Of a DNA stretch of 64,000 bases, positions 7,861 through 16,141 are shown piece after piece. Location: assembly GCF_003721435.2 (NCBI RefSeq), contig NZ_CP054585.1, positions 2,170,001-2,234,000 on the forward strand, given 5' to 3'. Numbering within the stretch: the stretch's first letter is position 1; every line of letters starts with the position of its first letter. Origin of the DNA: Halorubrum sp. CBA1229. GTDB lineage: Archaea > Halobacteriota > Halobacteria > Halobacteriales > Haloferacaceae. Both the position numbers and the translations under genes were made by a program. The notes beneath the pieces were generated by a model. The model searched no databases. It was not told where the DNA came from and was given only the letters and a program-made list of their open reading frames with translations.

Positions 7861-8643
7861 ATGGTAAGCGAGACAGCGTACGAGAGTATCTCGCTCGACG
7901 TCACCGACGGTGTGGCGACGATCGAGTTCCACCGGCCCGAGGTGTACAACGCGCTCAACGACACAGTCATGCTCGACATCCTCCGGGCGTTTGACGAGAT
8001 CCAGCTCGACCGCTCCGTCGACGTCGTCGTGATCACGGGGGAGGGCGACGACGCCTTCTCGGCGGGCGCCGACATCTCGCAGTACGCCGGCCCCGCCGAG
8101 GAGCACGACCCGCGACAGAAGGACCGCCAGGAGCTGTTCTACGAGATGTACCGCAAACCGTTCGAGTGCCACGCGCCCGTCATCGCGAAGGTCAACGGCT
8201 ACTGCGTCGGCGGCGGCCTCATCTTCGCGATGTTCTGCGACATGCGGATCGCGGTCGACGATGCGAAGTTCGGCGTCCCGGTGACCGACATCGGCCAGAT
8301 CCCGACCGGGAACTCCACGTGGCGGGCGATCGAGCTCGTCGGCGAGGCGAAGGCGAAGGAGCTCGTCTACACCGCCGGGATGATCGAGGCCGACGAGGCG
8401 GAGCGGATCGGCCTCGTCAACCACGCCGTCCCGCGCGAGGAGCTCGACGAGACCGTCGACGAGATCGTCGAGGCGATCCAGTCCACCGGCCGGTCCGCGG
8501 TGAAGAACTCCAAGCGCGCGTTCAACCACGCGGTCGACGCGCAGAGCGCCGAGGAGAACCGCGCGTTCGAGGCCGAGGTCTGGTGGGAGCAGTTCGCGAC
8601 CGACGAGCGGGAACGGCTCGTCGACGAGTTCAACGACAAATGA
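7861..8643 (+). CDS. Crotonase-fold enoyl-CoA hydratase/isomerase family protein
   Basis: A 260-residue crotonase-superfamily protein. The oxyanion-hole segments are present (AFSAGADISQY near 66-75 and GYCVGGGLIFAM near 113-124), so it should bind an acyl-CoA thioester. The two glutamates that catalyse hydration in rat enoyl-CoA hydratase (Glu144, Glu164) align with Ile121 and Val141 here, so a simple hydratase reaction is doubtful; isomerase, hydrolase or decarboxylase chemistry is possible. An Asp (PVTDIG, residue 143) lies nearby. It overlaps the next gene by four bases (ATGA) and so is coupled to a class III CoA transferase. Confidence 0.85.
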   Translation: MVSETAYESISLDVTDGVATIEFHRPEVYNALNDTVMLDILRAFDEIQLDRSVDVVVITGEGDDAFSAGADISQYAGPAEEHDPRQKDRQELFYEMYRKPFECHAPVIAKVNGYCVGGGLIFAMFCDMRIAVDDAKFGVPVTDIGQIPTGNSTWRAIELVGEAKAKELVYTAGMIEADEAERIGLVNHAVPREELDETVDEIVEAIQSTGRSAVKNSKRAFNHAVDAQSAEENRAFEAEVWWEQFATDERERLVDEFNDK

Positions 8644-9881
8644 CCGGGGGACCGCTCGCCGGCCTCACCGTCGTGGAGATGACCGGCCACCGCGCGGGCC
8701 CGTTCTGCGGCGCGCTCCTCGCCGACATGGGCGCCGAGGTCGTGAAGATCGAGCGGCCCGGCGTCGGCGACCCCGCCCGCAGTCAGGGCGTCGGTCCCGA
8801 CGGCAAGTCCGGCTACTTCATGGCGAACAACCGGAACAAGCGCTCCGTCACGCTCGATCTCAAGTCCGACGCCGGCACCGAGGCGGCGCTGTCGCTGCTG
8901 GAGAAGGCCGACGTGTTCATCGAGAACTTCGGCTACGGCGTCACGGACAAGCTCGGCGTCGGCCACGACGCCGTCAAAGACCGGAACCCGGAGATCGTCT
9001 ACGCCAGCATCAAGGGGTACGGCGAGACCGGCCCGCGGAAGGAGCAGGCCGGCCTGGACCTCATCCTGCAGGCCGAGGGCGGGATCATGAGCGTCACCGG
9101 GCCGGAGGGCGGCGAGCCGGTCAAGGTCGGACAGGCCATCGGCGACCTCACGACCGGCATGTTCGCCGCGATCGGGATCCTCGCCCGGCTCTACGAGCGG
9201 GGGAACGCGGGCGGCGGAGACGCCGACGGTGCGGAGGGCGAGGGAACCGACGGTGATACAGAGAACTCGTTCAACGGCAAGTTCGACGTCGGGCTCTTCG
9301 ACTCCATCGTGACGCTTATGAACGAGTACCTCACGTCGTACTCGATGGACGGGTCGGTGCCGGGGCCGCAGGGCACTTCCCATCAGACGCTCGTTCCGTA
9401 CCAGCGGTTCGAGACCGCCGACGGCGCCCTCGTCACCGGCGTCCCGAGCGACGACCGGTGGGACGACTTCGTCGAGCTGGTCGGCCGCGAGGAGCTGGCC
9501 GAGTACCCGACGAACGACGACCGGTTCGAGCACGCGGACACGGTCGTCGGGATCATCGAAGAGGAGTTCGCGGAGGAGTCGACGGAGTACTGGCTCGACC
9601 GCCTCATCGACTACGGCTTCCCCTGCGGGCCGATCAACGACGTCGAGGACGTCGTCAACTACGACCAGACGCGGGCGCGCAACCTCGTCGTCGAGCACGA
9701 CGACCCCGACTGGGGCGAGTGCCTCCTCCCGGGCCACCCGATCAACTTCCCCGAGCACGACGACGTCATCCGGTCGCCGGCGCCCCGGCTGGGCGAGCAC
9801 ACGGAGTCCGTGTTCGCCGACGTCGCCGGCGATCAGACGACGCTCGACGAGTGGCGCGAGGGCGGCGCGTTCGGCGACTAG
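8640..9881 (+). CDS. Class III (CaiB/BaiF family) CoA transferase
   Basis: About 413 residues with the knotted CoA-transferase III fold: GLTVVEMTGHRAGPFCGALLADMGAEVVKIERPGVGDPAR near the N-terminus, and the conserved catalytic-Asp region in GLDLILQAEGGIMSVTG, followed by the FDVGLFDSIVTLMNEYL stretch. The family moves CoA between carboxylic acids (carnitine, succinate, formyl, benzylsuccinate). A low-complexity Gly/Asp/Glu insert sits at about 190-215. The ATG at 8640 overlaps the crotonase stop. Together with the crotonase and the hydroxy-diacid genes to the left it suggests CoA activation of an imported organic acid. A hairpin terminator follows at once. Confidence 0.9.
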   Translation: MTGGPLAGLTVVEMTGHRAGPFCGALLADMGAEVVKIERPGVGDPARSQGVGPDGKSGYFMANNRNKRSVTLDLKSDAGTEAALSLLEKADVFIENFGYGVTDKLGVGHDAVKDRNPEIVYASIKGYGETGPRKEQAGLDLILQAEGGIMSVTGPEGGEPVKVGQAIGDLTTGMFAAIGILARLYERGNAGGGDADGAEGEGTDGDTENSFNGKFDVGLFDSIVTLMNEYLTSYSMDGSVPGPQGTSHQTLVPYQRFETADGALVTGVPSDDRWDDFVELVGREELAEYPTNDDRFEHADTVVGIIEEEFAEESTEYWLDRLIDYGFPCGPINDVEDVVNYDQTRARNLVVEHDDPDWGECLLPGHPINFPEHDDVIRSPAPRLGEHTESVFADVAGDQTTLDEWREGGAFGD

Positions 9882-9882
9882 T

Positions 9883-9909
9883 ACGAGAAATTGGTTTCTC
9901 GTCGTTTTT
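9883..9909 (+). terminator. Hairpin plus T-run terminator after the CoA transferase gene
   Basis: Perfect 8-bp inverted repeat ACGAGAAA / TTTCTCGT with a TTGG loop (9883-9902), followed by CGTTTTT. It starts two bases after the stop codon, so it should end the crotonase-CoA transferase transcript. Confidence 0.75.
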
Positions 9910-9910
9910 G

Positions 9911-10134
9911 TTTATAAATGGCTAACTGCGGATCGGCGACGAACGCCTGCGCAGCCCCGACTGATCGCTTATAAATCGCCGCCAGCAGGTCAGTATTGAT
10001 TGCCTCCGAAGCCCCGGCCGCTCTTTTATAGGTAGTTGCTGACGGAGCAACGGTGAACACCTCCAAAGCCCCAGCCGCTCGGCTATACGTAGTTGCTGAC
10101 GGAGCAACGGTGAACACCTCCAAAGCCCCAGCCG
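9911..10134. repeat. Four-copy 57-bp tandem repeat with a TATA-like box in each unit
   Basis: TATA-like cores begin at 9912, 9969, 10026 and 10083, exactly 57 bp apart. The last two units are nearly identical over about 45 bp (10033-10077 and 10090-10134); the first two are diverged. Each unit ends with a GCCCC-rich segment (AGCCCC). Read in one minus-strand frame it gives a four-fold repeated peptide, but that frame has no gene-like start context and I treat it as non-coding. Confidence 0.85.
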
Positions 10135-10221
10135 TGAGGGGCGCGCACGCTCGCTGCGCTCCTCGGTCGCTCGCGTTGCTCGCTCCCTGCGGTGCTTACG
10201 TCGCCTCCGCGCCCCTCACGG
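10132..10221. repeat. 14-bp perfect inverted repeat bracketing a GC-rich segment
   Basis: CCGTGAGGGGCGCG at 10132-10145 is matched by its exact reverse complement at 10208-10221. The interior is rich in CGCTCG/CGAGCG-like words. The element abuts the last 57-bp repeat and resembles the GC-rich parts of dispersed non-coding elements in haloarchaeal genomes; copy number elsewhere is unknown. Confidence 0.7.
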
Positions 10222-10434
10222 CTGCCCCTTTGAGCCCCGCCCCGCACGGCACCGCAGCCTCACGCCTCCCCAACCTCGCGGCTCCCTCCGGTCGCCGCGT
10301 CCCTCGCGCGTGCTGCTCGGCCGCGAGGCGGCCTCGCAGGCACGCGCCACCGCACCGCCGCGTTCACTTATAAACACCGTCGCCGTCGCTCGTCGTTATT
10401 TAAATAGTGACCGACGCCCGAGAGCCGACCCGTC
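10222..10434. other. GC-rich non-coding spacer ending in an AT-rich box
   Basis: No convincing gene. The segment is GC-rich until about 10360 and then carries TTATAAACACCGTCGC and TATTTAAATAG (10368-10407), which resemble a second copy at 30791-30828. It lies beyond the 3' end of the large oxidase gene. Confidence 0.6.
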
Positions 10435-13398
10435 CTACGCCAGCGCGTCGGCGATCTTCTCGATCGGGTGCGGCGGCTTCTCGTCGTACTCGTCGCCGAT
10501 CTGCGTCCGGCAGGAGGCGCCGGGCGCGACGACGGCGTCGCCGTCGCTGTCGTCGATCCGGTCGAACAGCATCGAGCCGATCGCTTGGCTCATCGAGTAG
10601 TGCTCCGCCTCGTAGCCGAACGTGCCGGCCATCCCGCAGCAGGAGGTGTCGAGCGGGTCGACCCGGAACCCCGTCCGCCGGAGGACGCCGACCGCGTGGT
10701 GGTCCTTCTTCACCGACTTCTGGTGGCAGTGGCCGTGGTACGTGAGCCGCTCCGCGCCGCCGTCGACGTCGAGCGCCTCGTCGAGCCGGTGGGTGTCGAG
10801 GTACTCCAGCACGCCGTAGGCGCGCTCGGCCACCCGGGCCGCGTCGTCGGAGGAGAGCAGGTCGAGGTAGTCGGACTGAAGCATCACGGCGTCGGAGGGC
10901 TCGACCACGACGACGTCGCGCCCGTCGTCGACGTGCGACGCCAGCGTCGCGACGTTGGCTTCGGCCGTCTCGCGGGCCTTCCCGAGGAGCCCCTTCGAGT
11001 GCGCGGGGCGGCCGCTGTCGGTGATCTCCTCGGCGACCGCGACGTGGACCCCCGCCGCTTCGAGCACCCGGACCGCCGCCTTGCCGGCCTTGGGGTTGTT
11101 GTAGTTCGTGACCGTGTCCGGCACCAGCACGACGCGCCGGTCGGCGGCCGCTTCGCTCACGACCGACCCGCCGCGGTCCGCCCACCAGTCCACGAACGTC
11201 TCGCGGTGGAACGTCGGGAGCGAGCGCTCGCGGGCGATCCCGAGCGTCTTCTCCATGACGAGGCGCGCGCCCGGGACCTTGGTCCCGAGGTTCGACAGCG
11301 GCGCCGTCGCGCTCCCGAGCTTCGAGAGCGCGTCGACGTTCGCGAACAGCTTCGACCGGAGGTCGGCGCCGTGCTCCTCGTGGTGGGCGTGCTCGACCTC
11401 CACTTTCATCTTCGCCATGTCGACCTCGCTGGGGCAGTCGATCGAACACCCCTTACAGCCGACACAGAGGTCGAGCACCTCGCGCATGAACTCCGTGTCG
11501 AACTGCTCGCCCTCGGGGAGGTCCCCGCTCATCGCCTGCCTGAGCATGTTCGCGCGGCCGCGAGTGCTGGTTATCTCCTCCTGTGACGCGCGGTAGGTCG
11601 GGCACATCACGCCGCCCGCCCCGTCCTGACTGGTGCGACACCCGCCGCAGCCGTGGCAGAGCTCGGCCATTCCCTGGAAGCCGTTCTCGTTGTCCCACTC
11701 TAGGGCCGGCTCGAAGCCGGCGTCGAACTCGTACTCCTCCCCGAACCGGAGGTGCTCGCTCATGTCGTGGTCGCCGCAGACGCTCCCCGGGTTGAGCAGC
11801 CAGTCGGGGTCGAAGGCGGTCTTCAGGTCCTGAAACACGTGCCAGAGCCGGTCGCCGTACAGCTTCCGGTTCCACTGGGTCCGGGCGCGCCCGTCGCCGT
11901 GCTCGCCGGAGACCGACCCGCCGTACTTCACCGCCAGATCCGTGGCGGCGTCGGAGATGGACACCATCGTCTCGGTCCCCTCGGCGGTCTTCGTGTTGAT
12001 GAGCGGCCGGACGTGCATACAGCCCGGGCCGGCGTGCGCGTAGAAGCTCCCGAAGGTGTCGTGGTCCTCGAAGATCTGCTTGAACTCCCTGGTGTACTCC
12101 GGCAGGTGCTCCGGCGGGATCGCGAGGTCCTCGATGAACGCGATGTGCTTCTCGTCGCCGGTCCGCGACAGCAGGATCGGCGTCGACGCCTTCCGCATCT
12201 TCCAGAACTTCTTCTGGGTCTCCTCGTCGTACGCCGCCATCCCGTCGAACGCCAGGTCGCCGACCCGGTCCTCGAGGAGGTCGTCGACCTGCCGCTTGGC
12301 CGACTCTTCGTCGTCGGCGTAGAACTCGATCAGCAGGAACGAGTCGGTCTCGTCGGGTAACAGTCCGATGACGTCCTTGAACTCCTCGAGGTCGCGCGCC
12401 AGGTCGACGAGGACGCCGTCGAGCACCTCGACCGCCGCCGCGTCGTGTTCGAGGATCGGGCCGACGTCCTCCATCGCGTCGAGCAGGTCGTGGTACGTGA
12501 GCAGCGCGACCCCCTTCGTCGCCGGGATCGGTTCGAGGCTCACCTCGGCCTCGGTGACGATGGCGAGGGTCCCCTCGCTCCCGACGAGCAGGCGCGCGAG
12601 GTTGACGGTCCCCGACTCCGCCTCCTCGATCAGCACGTCGAGGTTGTACCCCGACACGTTCCGCTTGAGGTCGGGGTACCGCTCCTCGACCTCGTCGGCC
12701 TCCTCGTCGATGATCCGGACGACCGCCGCGTAGATGCGTTCCAGGAGCGTCCCGTCGGGGTCGGCCGCCCCGCGCAGCTCCGCGACCGAGACCTCGCCGA
12801 ACGTCTCGACGCTCCCGTCGGCCAGCACCGCCTCGACCTCCTCCACGTAGGCGTCCGTCTTCCCGTACTTCAGGGAGTGCGCCCCGGTCGTGTTGTTCCC
12901 GATGGCGCCGCCGAGCGCGCTCCGGTCCGCGGTCGACGGGTCGGGCGCGAACTTCAGGCCGTGTGGTTCGAGTGTCCTGTTCAGTTCGCCGAGCGTGATC
13001 CCCGTCCGGGCCCGGGCCCGCCCGTTCTCGGGGTCGACGTTGACCACGTCGGTCATGTACCGCGTGAAGTCCAAGACGATCGCCTCGTTCACCGACTGGC
13101 CGGCGAGGCTCGTCCCGCCGCCGCGGGGCAGCGCCGGGATCTCCTCCGCGGCGCAGTACTCCATCACGGCGGCGACGTCGTCGGTCGACGTCGGGTAGAC
13201 GACCCCGATCGGCGTCACCTCGTACGCGCTGGCGTCGGTCGCGTACATCTGCTTGGAGTACTCGTCGAAGCGCACGTCGCCGTCGACGAGCGGGTCGAGG
13301 TCGGCGACGAGCGCCGAGTCGTGTTCTGTCTCGCTCTGGTAGTCGTAGTTCGCCCGCGGGTCCGCGGACGGATCGGGTGCTGTGTTTTTAGATCCCAT
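10435..13398 (-). CDS. FAD/Fe-S D-2-hydroxyacid (D-lactate/glycolate) oxidase, GlcD-GlcF-type fusion
   Basis: This 987-residue protein joins two functions. The N-terminal half is a PCMH-type FAD domain (LPRGGGTSLAGQSV, LLVGSEGTLAIVTEAE) plus an FAD-oxidase C-terminal domain (SGEHGDGRARTQWNRKLYG, ending in the FDPDWLLNPG motif). The C-terminal half is GlcF/LutA-like: two 4Fe-4S clusters (CHGCGGC near 583, CVGCKGCSIDC near 645) and two cysteine-rich CCG regions (CHQKS and DTSCCGMAGTFGYE, the latter near 918). Such proteins oxidise D-lactate, glycolate or 2-hydroxyglutarate and pass electrons to the quinone pool at the membrane. Monocistronic; neighbours are central carbon genes. Confidence 0.9.
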   Translation of the reverse strand: MGSKNTAPDPSADPRANYDYQSETEHDSALVADLDPLVDGDVRFDEYSKQMYATDASAYEVTPIGVVYPTSTDDVAAVMEYCAAEEIPALPRGGGTSLAGQSVNEAIVLDFTRYMTDVVNVDPENGRARARTGITLGELNRTLEPHGLKFAPDPSTADRSALGGAIGNNTTGAHSLKYGKTDAYVEEVEAVLADGSVETFGEVSVAELRGAADPDGTLLERIYAAVVRIIDEEADEVEERYPDLKRNVSGYNLDVLIEEAESGTVNLARLLVGSEGTLAIVTEAEVSLEPIPATKGVALLTYHDLLDAMEDVGPILEHDAAAVEVLDGVLVDLARDLEEFKDVIGLLPDETDSFLLIEFYADDEESAKRQVDDLLEDRVGDLAFDGMAAYDEETQKKFWKMRKASTPILLSRTGDEKHIAFIEDLAIPPEHLPEYTREFKQIFEDHDTFGSFYAHAGPGCMHVRPLINTKTAEGTETMVSISDAATDLAVKYGGSVSGEHGDGRARTQWNRKLYGDRLWHVFQDLKTAFDPDWLLNPGSVCGDHDMSEHLRFGEEYEFDAGFEPALEWDNENGFQGMAELCHGCGGCRTSQDGAGGVMCPTYRASQEEITSTRGRANMLRQAMSGDLPEGEQFDTEFMREVLDLCVGCKGCSIDCPSEVDMAKMKVEVEHAHHEEHGADLRSKLFANVDALSKLGSATAPLSNLGTKVPGARLVMEKTLGIARERSLPTFHRETFVDWWADRGGSVVSEAAADRRVVLVPDTVTNYNNPKAGKAAVRVLEAAGVHVAVAEEITDSGRPAHSKGLLGKARETAEANVATLASHVDDGRDVVVVEPSDAVMLQSDYLDLLSSDDAARVAERAYGVLEYLDTHRLDEALDVDGGAERLTYHGHCHQKSVKKDHHAVGVLRRTGFRVDPLDTSCCGMAGTFGYEAEHYSMSQAIGSMLFDRIDDSDGDAVVAPGASCRTQIGDEYDEKPPHPIEKIADALA

Positions 13399-13555
13399 CT
13401 GTAATCGGCTAGTTGGACGCTTTCAGCGTGGCGTGGGCATGAATGTTACGCGTCAACACGGTACGACAGGGCGGGAGGAACTCGCCGACGGGTACGACGG
13501 AGCGGGGTGACCTCGCCGACGGCCCGGGCCGCGCGAGCCCGTCCCGGTCGGCGGA

Positions 13556-15814
13556 CTACTCGCGCTGCTGGGCGTCGACGACGGCGACGCTCGCGAGGTT
13601 GACGATGTCTTTCACTTCGTCGCCCCGCTGGAGCACGTGGACCGGCTCGTCCATGCCGACGAGCATCGGACCGATGGCGTCGGCGTCGCCCAGCCGCTGG
13701 AGCAGCTTGTACCCGATGTTCCCCGACTCCAGGTTCGGGAACACGAGGACGTTGGCGGCCTCGTCGAGGTCGGAGAACTCGTAGGTGTCGGTGAGCATCT
13801 CCTCGACGAGCGCCGTGTCGGCCTGCATCTCCCCGTCCACCGGGAAGTCGACCTCGGGGTCGTCGCGGAGCGTGGCGGCCGCCTCCCGCGGCGCCTGCGT
13901 CGTCTCGTCGTCGACGCTCCCGAAGTTGGAGTACGACAGCAGCGCCGCCCGCGGGTCGACGTTGAACTGCCGCGCCAGGTCGGCGGTGTGCCGCGTCGTC
14001 TCCGCGAGGACGTCGGCGTCGGTCTCCCGGTTGACCGTGACGTCGGCGAAGAACACGACTCGGTTCCCGATCGTGAGCATGTAGACGCCGGAGACGTACT
14101 CGGCGTCGTCCGCGGTCCCGATGACCTGCAGCGGCGGTCGGAGCGCCGAGGGGTAGTGGTGCGTCAGCCCCGTCAGCAGCGCGTCGGCGTCGCCTTGGTC
14201 CACCATCACGCTGCCGAGGTAGTTGGTGTTGTTGCGGATCAGGTCGCTCGCCTCGTTGCGGGTGATCCCGTTCCGCTTACGGAGCTCGTGCAAGCGGTCC
14301 GCGTACTCCTCGTACTCCCCCGTCGTCGGGTCGACGACGGTCGCCTCGAAGTCGAGGCCGAGGTCGGCGACGGTCCCCGCGATCGCGTCGGCGTCGCCGA
14401 GCAGCACGGGGTCGGCGATCCCCTGCTCGGAGAGCTGGTACGCCGCGCGGATCATCTTCTCGTCTTCCCCCTCGGCGAGCGCGATGCGCTTGGGGTCCTG
14501 TTTCGCCTTGTTGACGACGATCCGCATCATCTCGCGGGACTTCCCGACGCGCGCCTCCAGCTCGTTCCGGTACTCCTCGAGGTCGACCTCGTCGCGCGCC
14601 GCGCCGGACTCCATGGCCGCCTTCGCGACCGCCGGGGCGACCTCGAACAGCACGCGCGGGTCGACCGGCTTCGGGAGGATGTACTCCGGCCCGAACTGGA
14701 GCGGCTCGTCGCCGTACGCCTTCAGCACCGCGTCGGGGACGTCCTGCCGCGCTAGGTCCGCGAGCGCCTCGGCGCAGGCGACCTTCATCTCCTCGTTGAT
14801 CTCCGAGGCTCGGACGTCGAGCGCGCCGCGGAAGATGAACGGGAAGCCGAGCACGTTGTTCACCTGGTTCGGGTAGTCGGACCGCCCCGTCGCCATGATC
14901 ACCGTGTCGTCGCGGGCGTTCTTCCCCTCCTCATAGCCGATCTCCGGGGTCGGGTTCGCCATCGCGAAGATGATCGGGTTATCGGCCATCGACCGCACCA
15001 TCTCCGGCGAGACGATCCCGCCGGCCGAGAGGCCGACGAGCACGTCAGCGCCCTCCATCGCGTCGGCGAGGTCGCCGTCCGCGACATCCCGGGCGAACTC
15101 CCGCTTGTACTCGTTGATATCGCCCGCCTCGGCTCGCTCCTCGGTGATGATCCCCGTCGAGTCACAGAGCGTGATGTTCTCCCGCTCGACGCCCAGCGAG
15201 ACGTAGAAGTGCGCGGTCGCGAGCGCCGACGCGCCGGCCCCGGAGAACACGACCGTCATGTCGCCCAGGTCCTTGTCGACGATGTCGGCGGCGTTGATCA
15301 GCCCGGAGCCGTTGATGATGGCGGTGCCGTGTTGGTCGTCGTGGAACACGGGGATGTCCATCTCGTCTTGGAGGCGGTTCTCGATCTCGAAGCACTCCGG
15401 GGCTTTGATGTCTTCGAGGTTGATCCCGCCGAACGTCGGCTCCATCGCGGCGACAGCCTCGCAGAAGGGGTCGACGTCATCGATGTCGAGTTCGACGTCG
15501 AACACGTCGACGTCCGCGAACCGCTTGAACAGCACGCCCTTCCCCTCCATGACCGGTTTCGACGCCGTGGCGCCGATGTTGCCGAGACCGAGTACCGCGG
15601 ACCCGTTCGAGACGACGCCGACGAGGTTCCCCTTCGCCGTGTAATCGTACGCCTTCCCGGGGTCCTCGGCGATCTCGCGGCACGGTCCGGCCACACCGGG
15701 CGAGTACGCCAGCGAGAGGTCCCGCTGCGTGTTCGTCGGTTTCGTCGTCGCGATCTCGATCTTCCCGGGCGGGTCTGCCCGGTGATACTCCAGGGAATCG
15801 TCTTCTAGCGTCAT
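13556..15814 (-). CDS. maeB: NADP-type malic enzyme with C-terminal phosphotransacetylase-like domain
   Basis: A 752-residue MaeB-type malic enzyme that decarboxylates malate to pyruvate. The malic N-terminal domain (residues about 15-150) includes [18 protein letters not shown], the NAD(P)-binding domain (about 160-400) has [19 protein letters not shown], and the C-terminal about 320 residues form the phosphate acetyl/butyryltransferase-like domain ([15 protein letters not shown]), which in this family is regulatory and usually not catalytic. Length is as expected. A TATA-like box (15838-15845) stands about 27 nt before the ATG, suggesting a leaderless mRNA. Links TCA-cycle acids from the neighbouring pathways to pyruvate. 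Confidence 0.95.
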   Translation of the reverse strand: MTLEDDSLEYHRADPPGKIEIATTKPTNTQRDLSLAYSPGVAGPCREIAEDPGKAYDYTAKGNLVGVVSNGSAVLGLGNIGATASKPVMEGKGVLFKRFADVDVFDVELDIDDVDPFCEAVAAMEPTFGGINLEDIKAPECFEIENRLQDEMDIPVFHDDQHGTAIINGSGLINAADIVDKDLGDMTVVFSGAGASALATAHFYVSLGVERENITLCDSTGIITEERAEAGDINEYKREFARDVADGDLADAMEGADVLVGLSAGGIVSPEMVRSMADNPIIFAMANPTPEIGYEEGKNARDDTVIMATGRSDYPNQVNNVLGFPFIFRGALDVRASEINEEMKVACAEALADLARQDVPDAVLKAYGDEPLQFGPEYILPKPVDPRVLFEVAPAVAKAAMESGAARDEVDLEEYRNELEARVGKSREMMRIVVNKAKQDPKRIALAEGEDEKMIRAAYQLSEQGIADPVLLGDADAIAGTVADLGLDFEATVVDPTTGEYEEYADRLHELRKRNGITRNEASDLIRNNTNYLGSVMVDQGDADALLTGLTHHYPSALRPPLQVIGTADDAEYVSGVYMLTIGNRVVFFADVTVNRETDADVLAETTRHTADLARQFNVDPRAALLSYSNFGSVDDETTQAPREAAATLRDDPEVDFPVDGEMQADTALVEEMLTDTYEFSDLDEAANVLVFPNLESGNIGYKLLQRLGDADAIGPMLVGMDEPVHVLQRGDEVKDIVNLASVAVVDAQQRE

Positions 15815-15835
15815 ACCGATTGATTACGCGAATCG

Positions 15836-15847
15836 CATAAATACTTA
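15836..15847 (-). promoter_or_regulatory. TATA-like box of maeB
   Basis: Minus-strand AAGTATTTATGC, centred about 27 nt before the maeB ATG at 15814. Confidence 0.5.
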
Positions 15848-15849
15848 TG

Positions 15850-16141
15850 GGCACCGCCGCCGCGTCCTCCGGTCGTCACCGCGTCGGTCGGACCGTCCGG
15901 CCGCCGCCGCGAGTCGAGATACGAGTATGCGGGATCGGCCGGAGAGTCGGCATCACGGTGGACCCGTCTCGCTCCCCTCGACGCCGCCCGGAGTCGCTCA
16001 ATCGGTCGAAGCGGGGTCGGGCCCGTTCGATTCGCGTCGCGCCGCGCACCGGCCGCGCCTCTCGTCTCCGCGGGCACGGCGGCCGACCCATCCGAGCATC
16101 TCGAACGGGCTCTACGGACGCGTCCGCCGGTCCGAGCGGGG
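15850..16141. other. GC-rich intergenic spacer without a recognisable gene
   Basis: Lies between maeB and the ThDP enzyme, both on the minus strand. Open frames here are shadows of high GC with no family match. I see no stem-loop, T-run or repeat worth naming. Confidence 0.5.

Noticed and set aside
9878-10123. Minus-strand frame giving a four-fold repeated peptide over the 57-bp array
   Set aside because: The repetition comes from the DNA array; no ribosome-binding site or family features, and unit copies diverge without codon-position bias that I can see.
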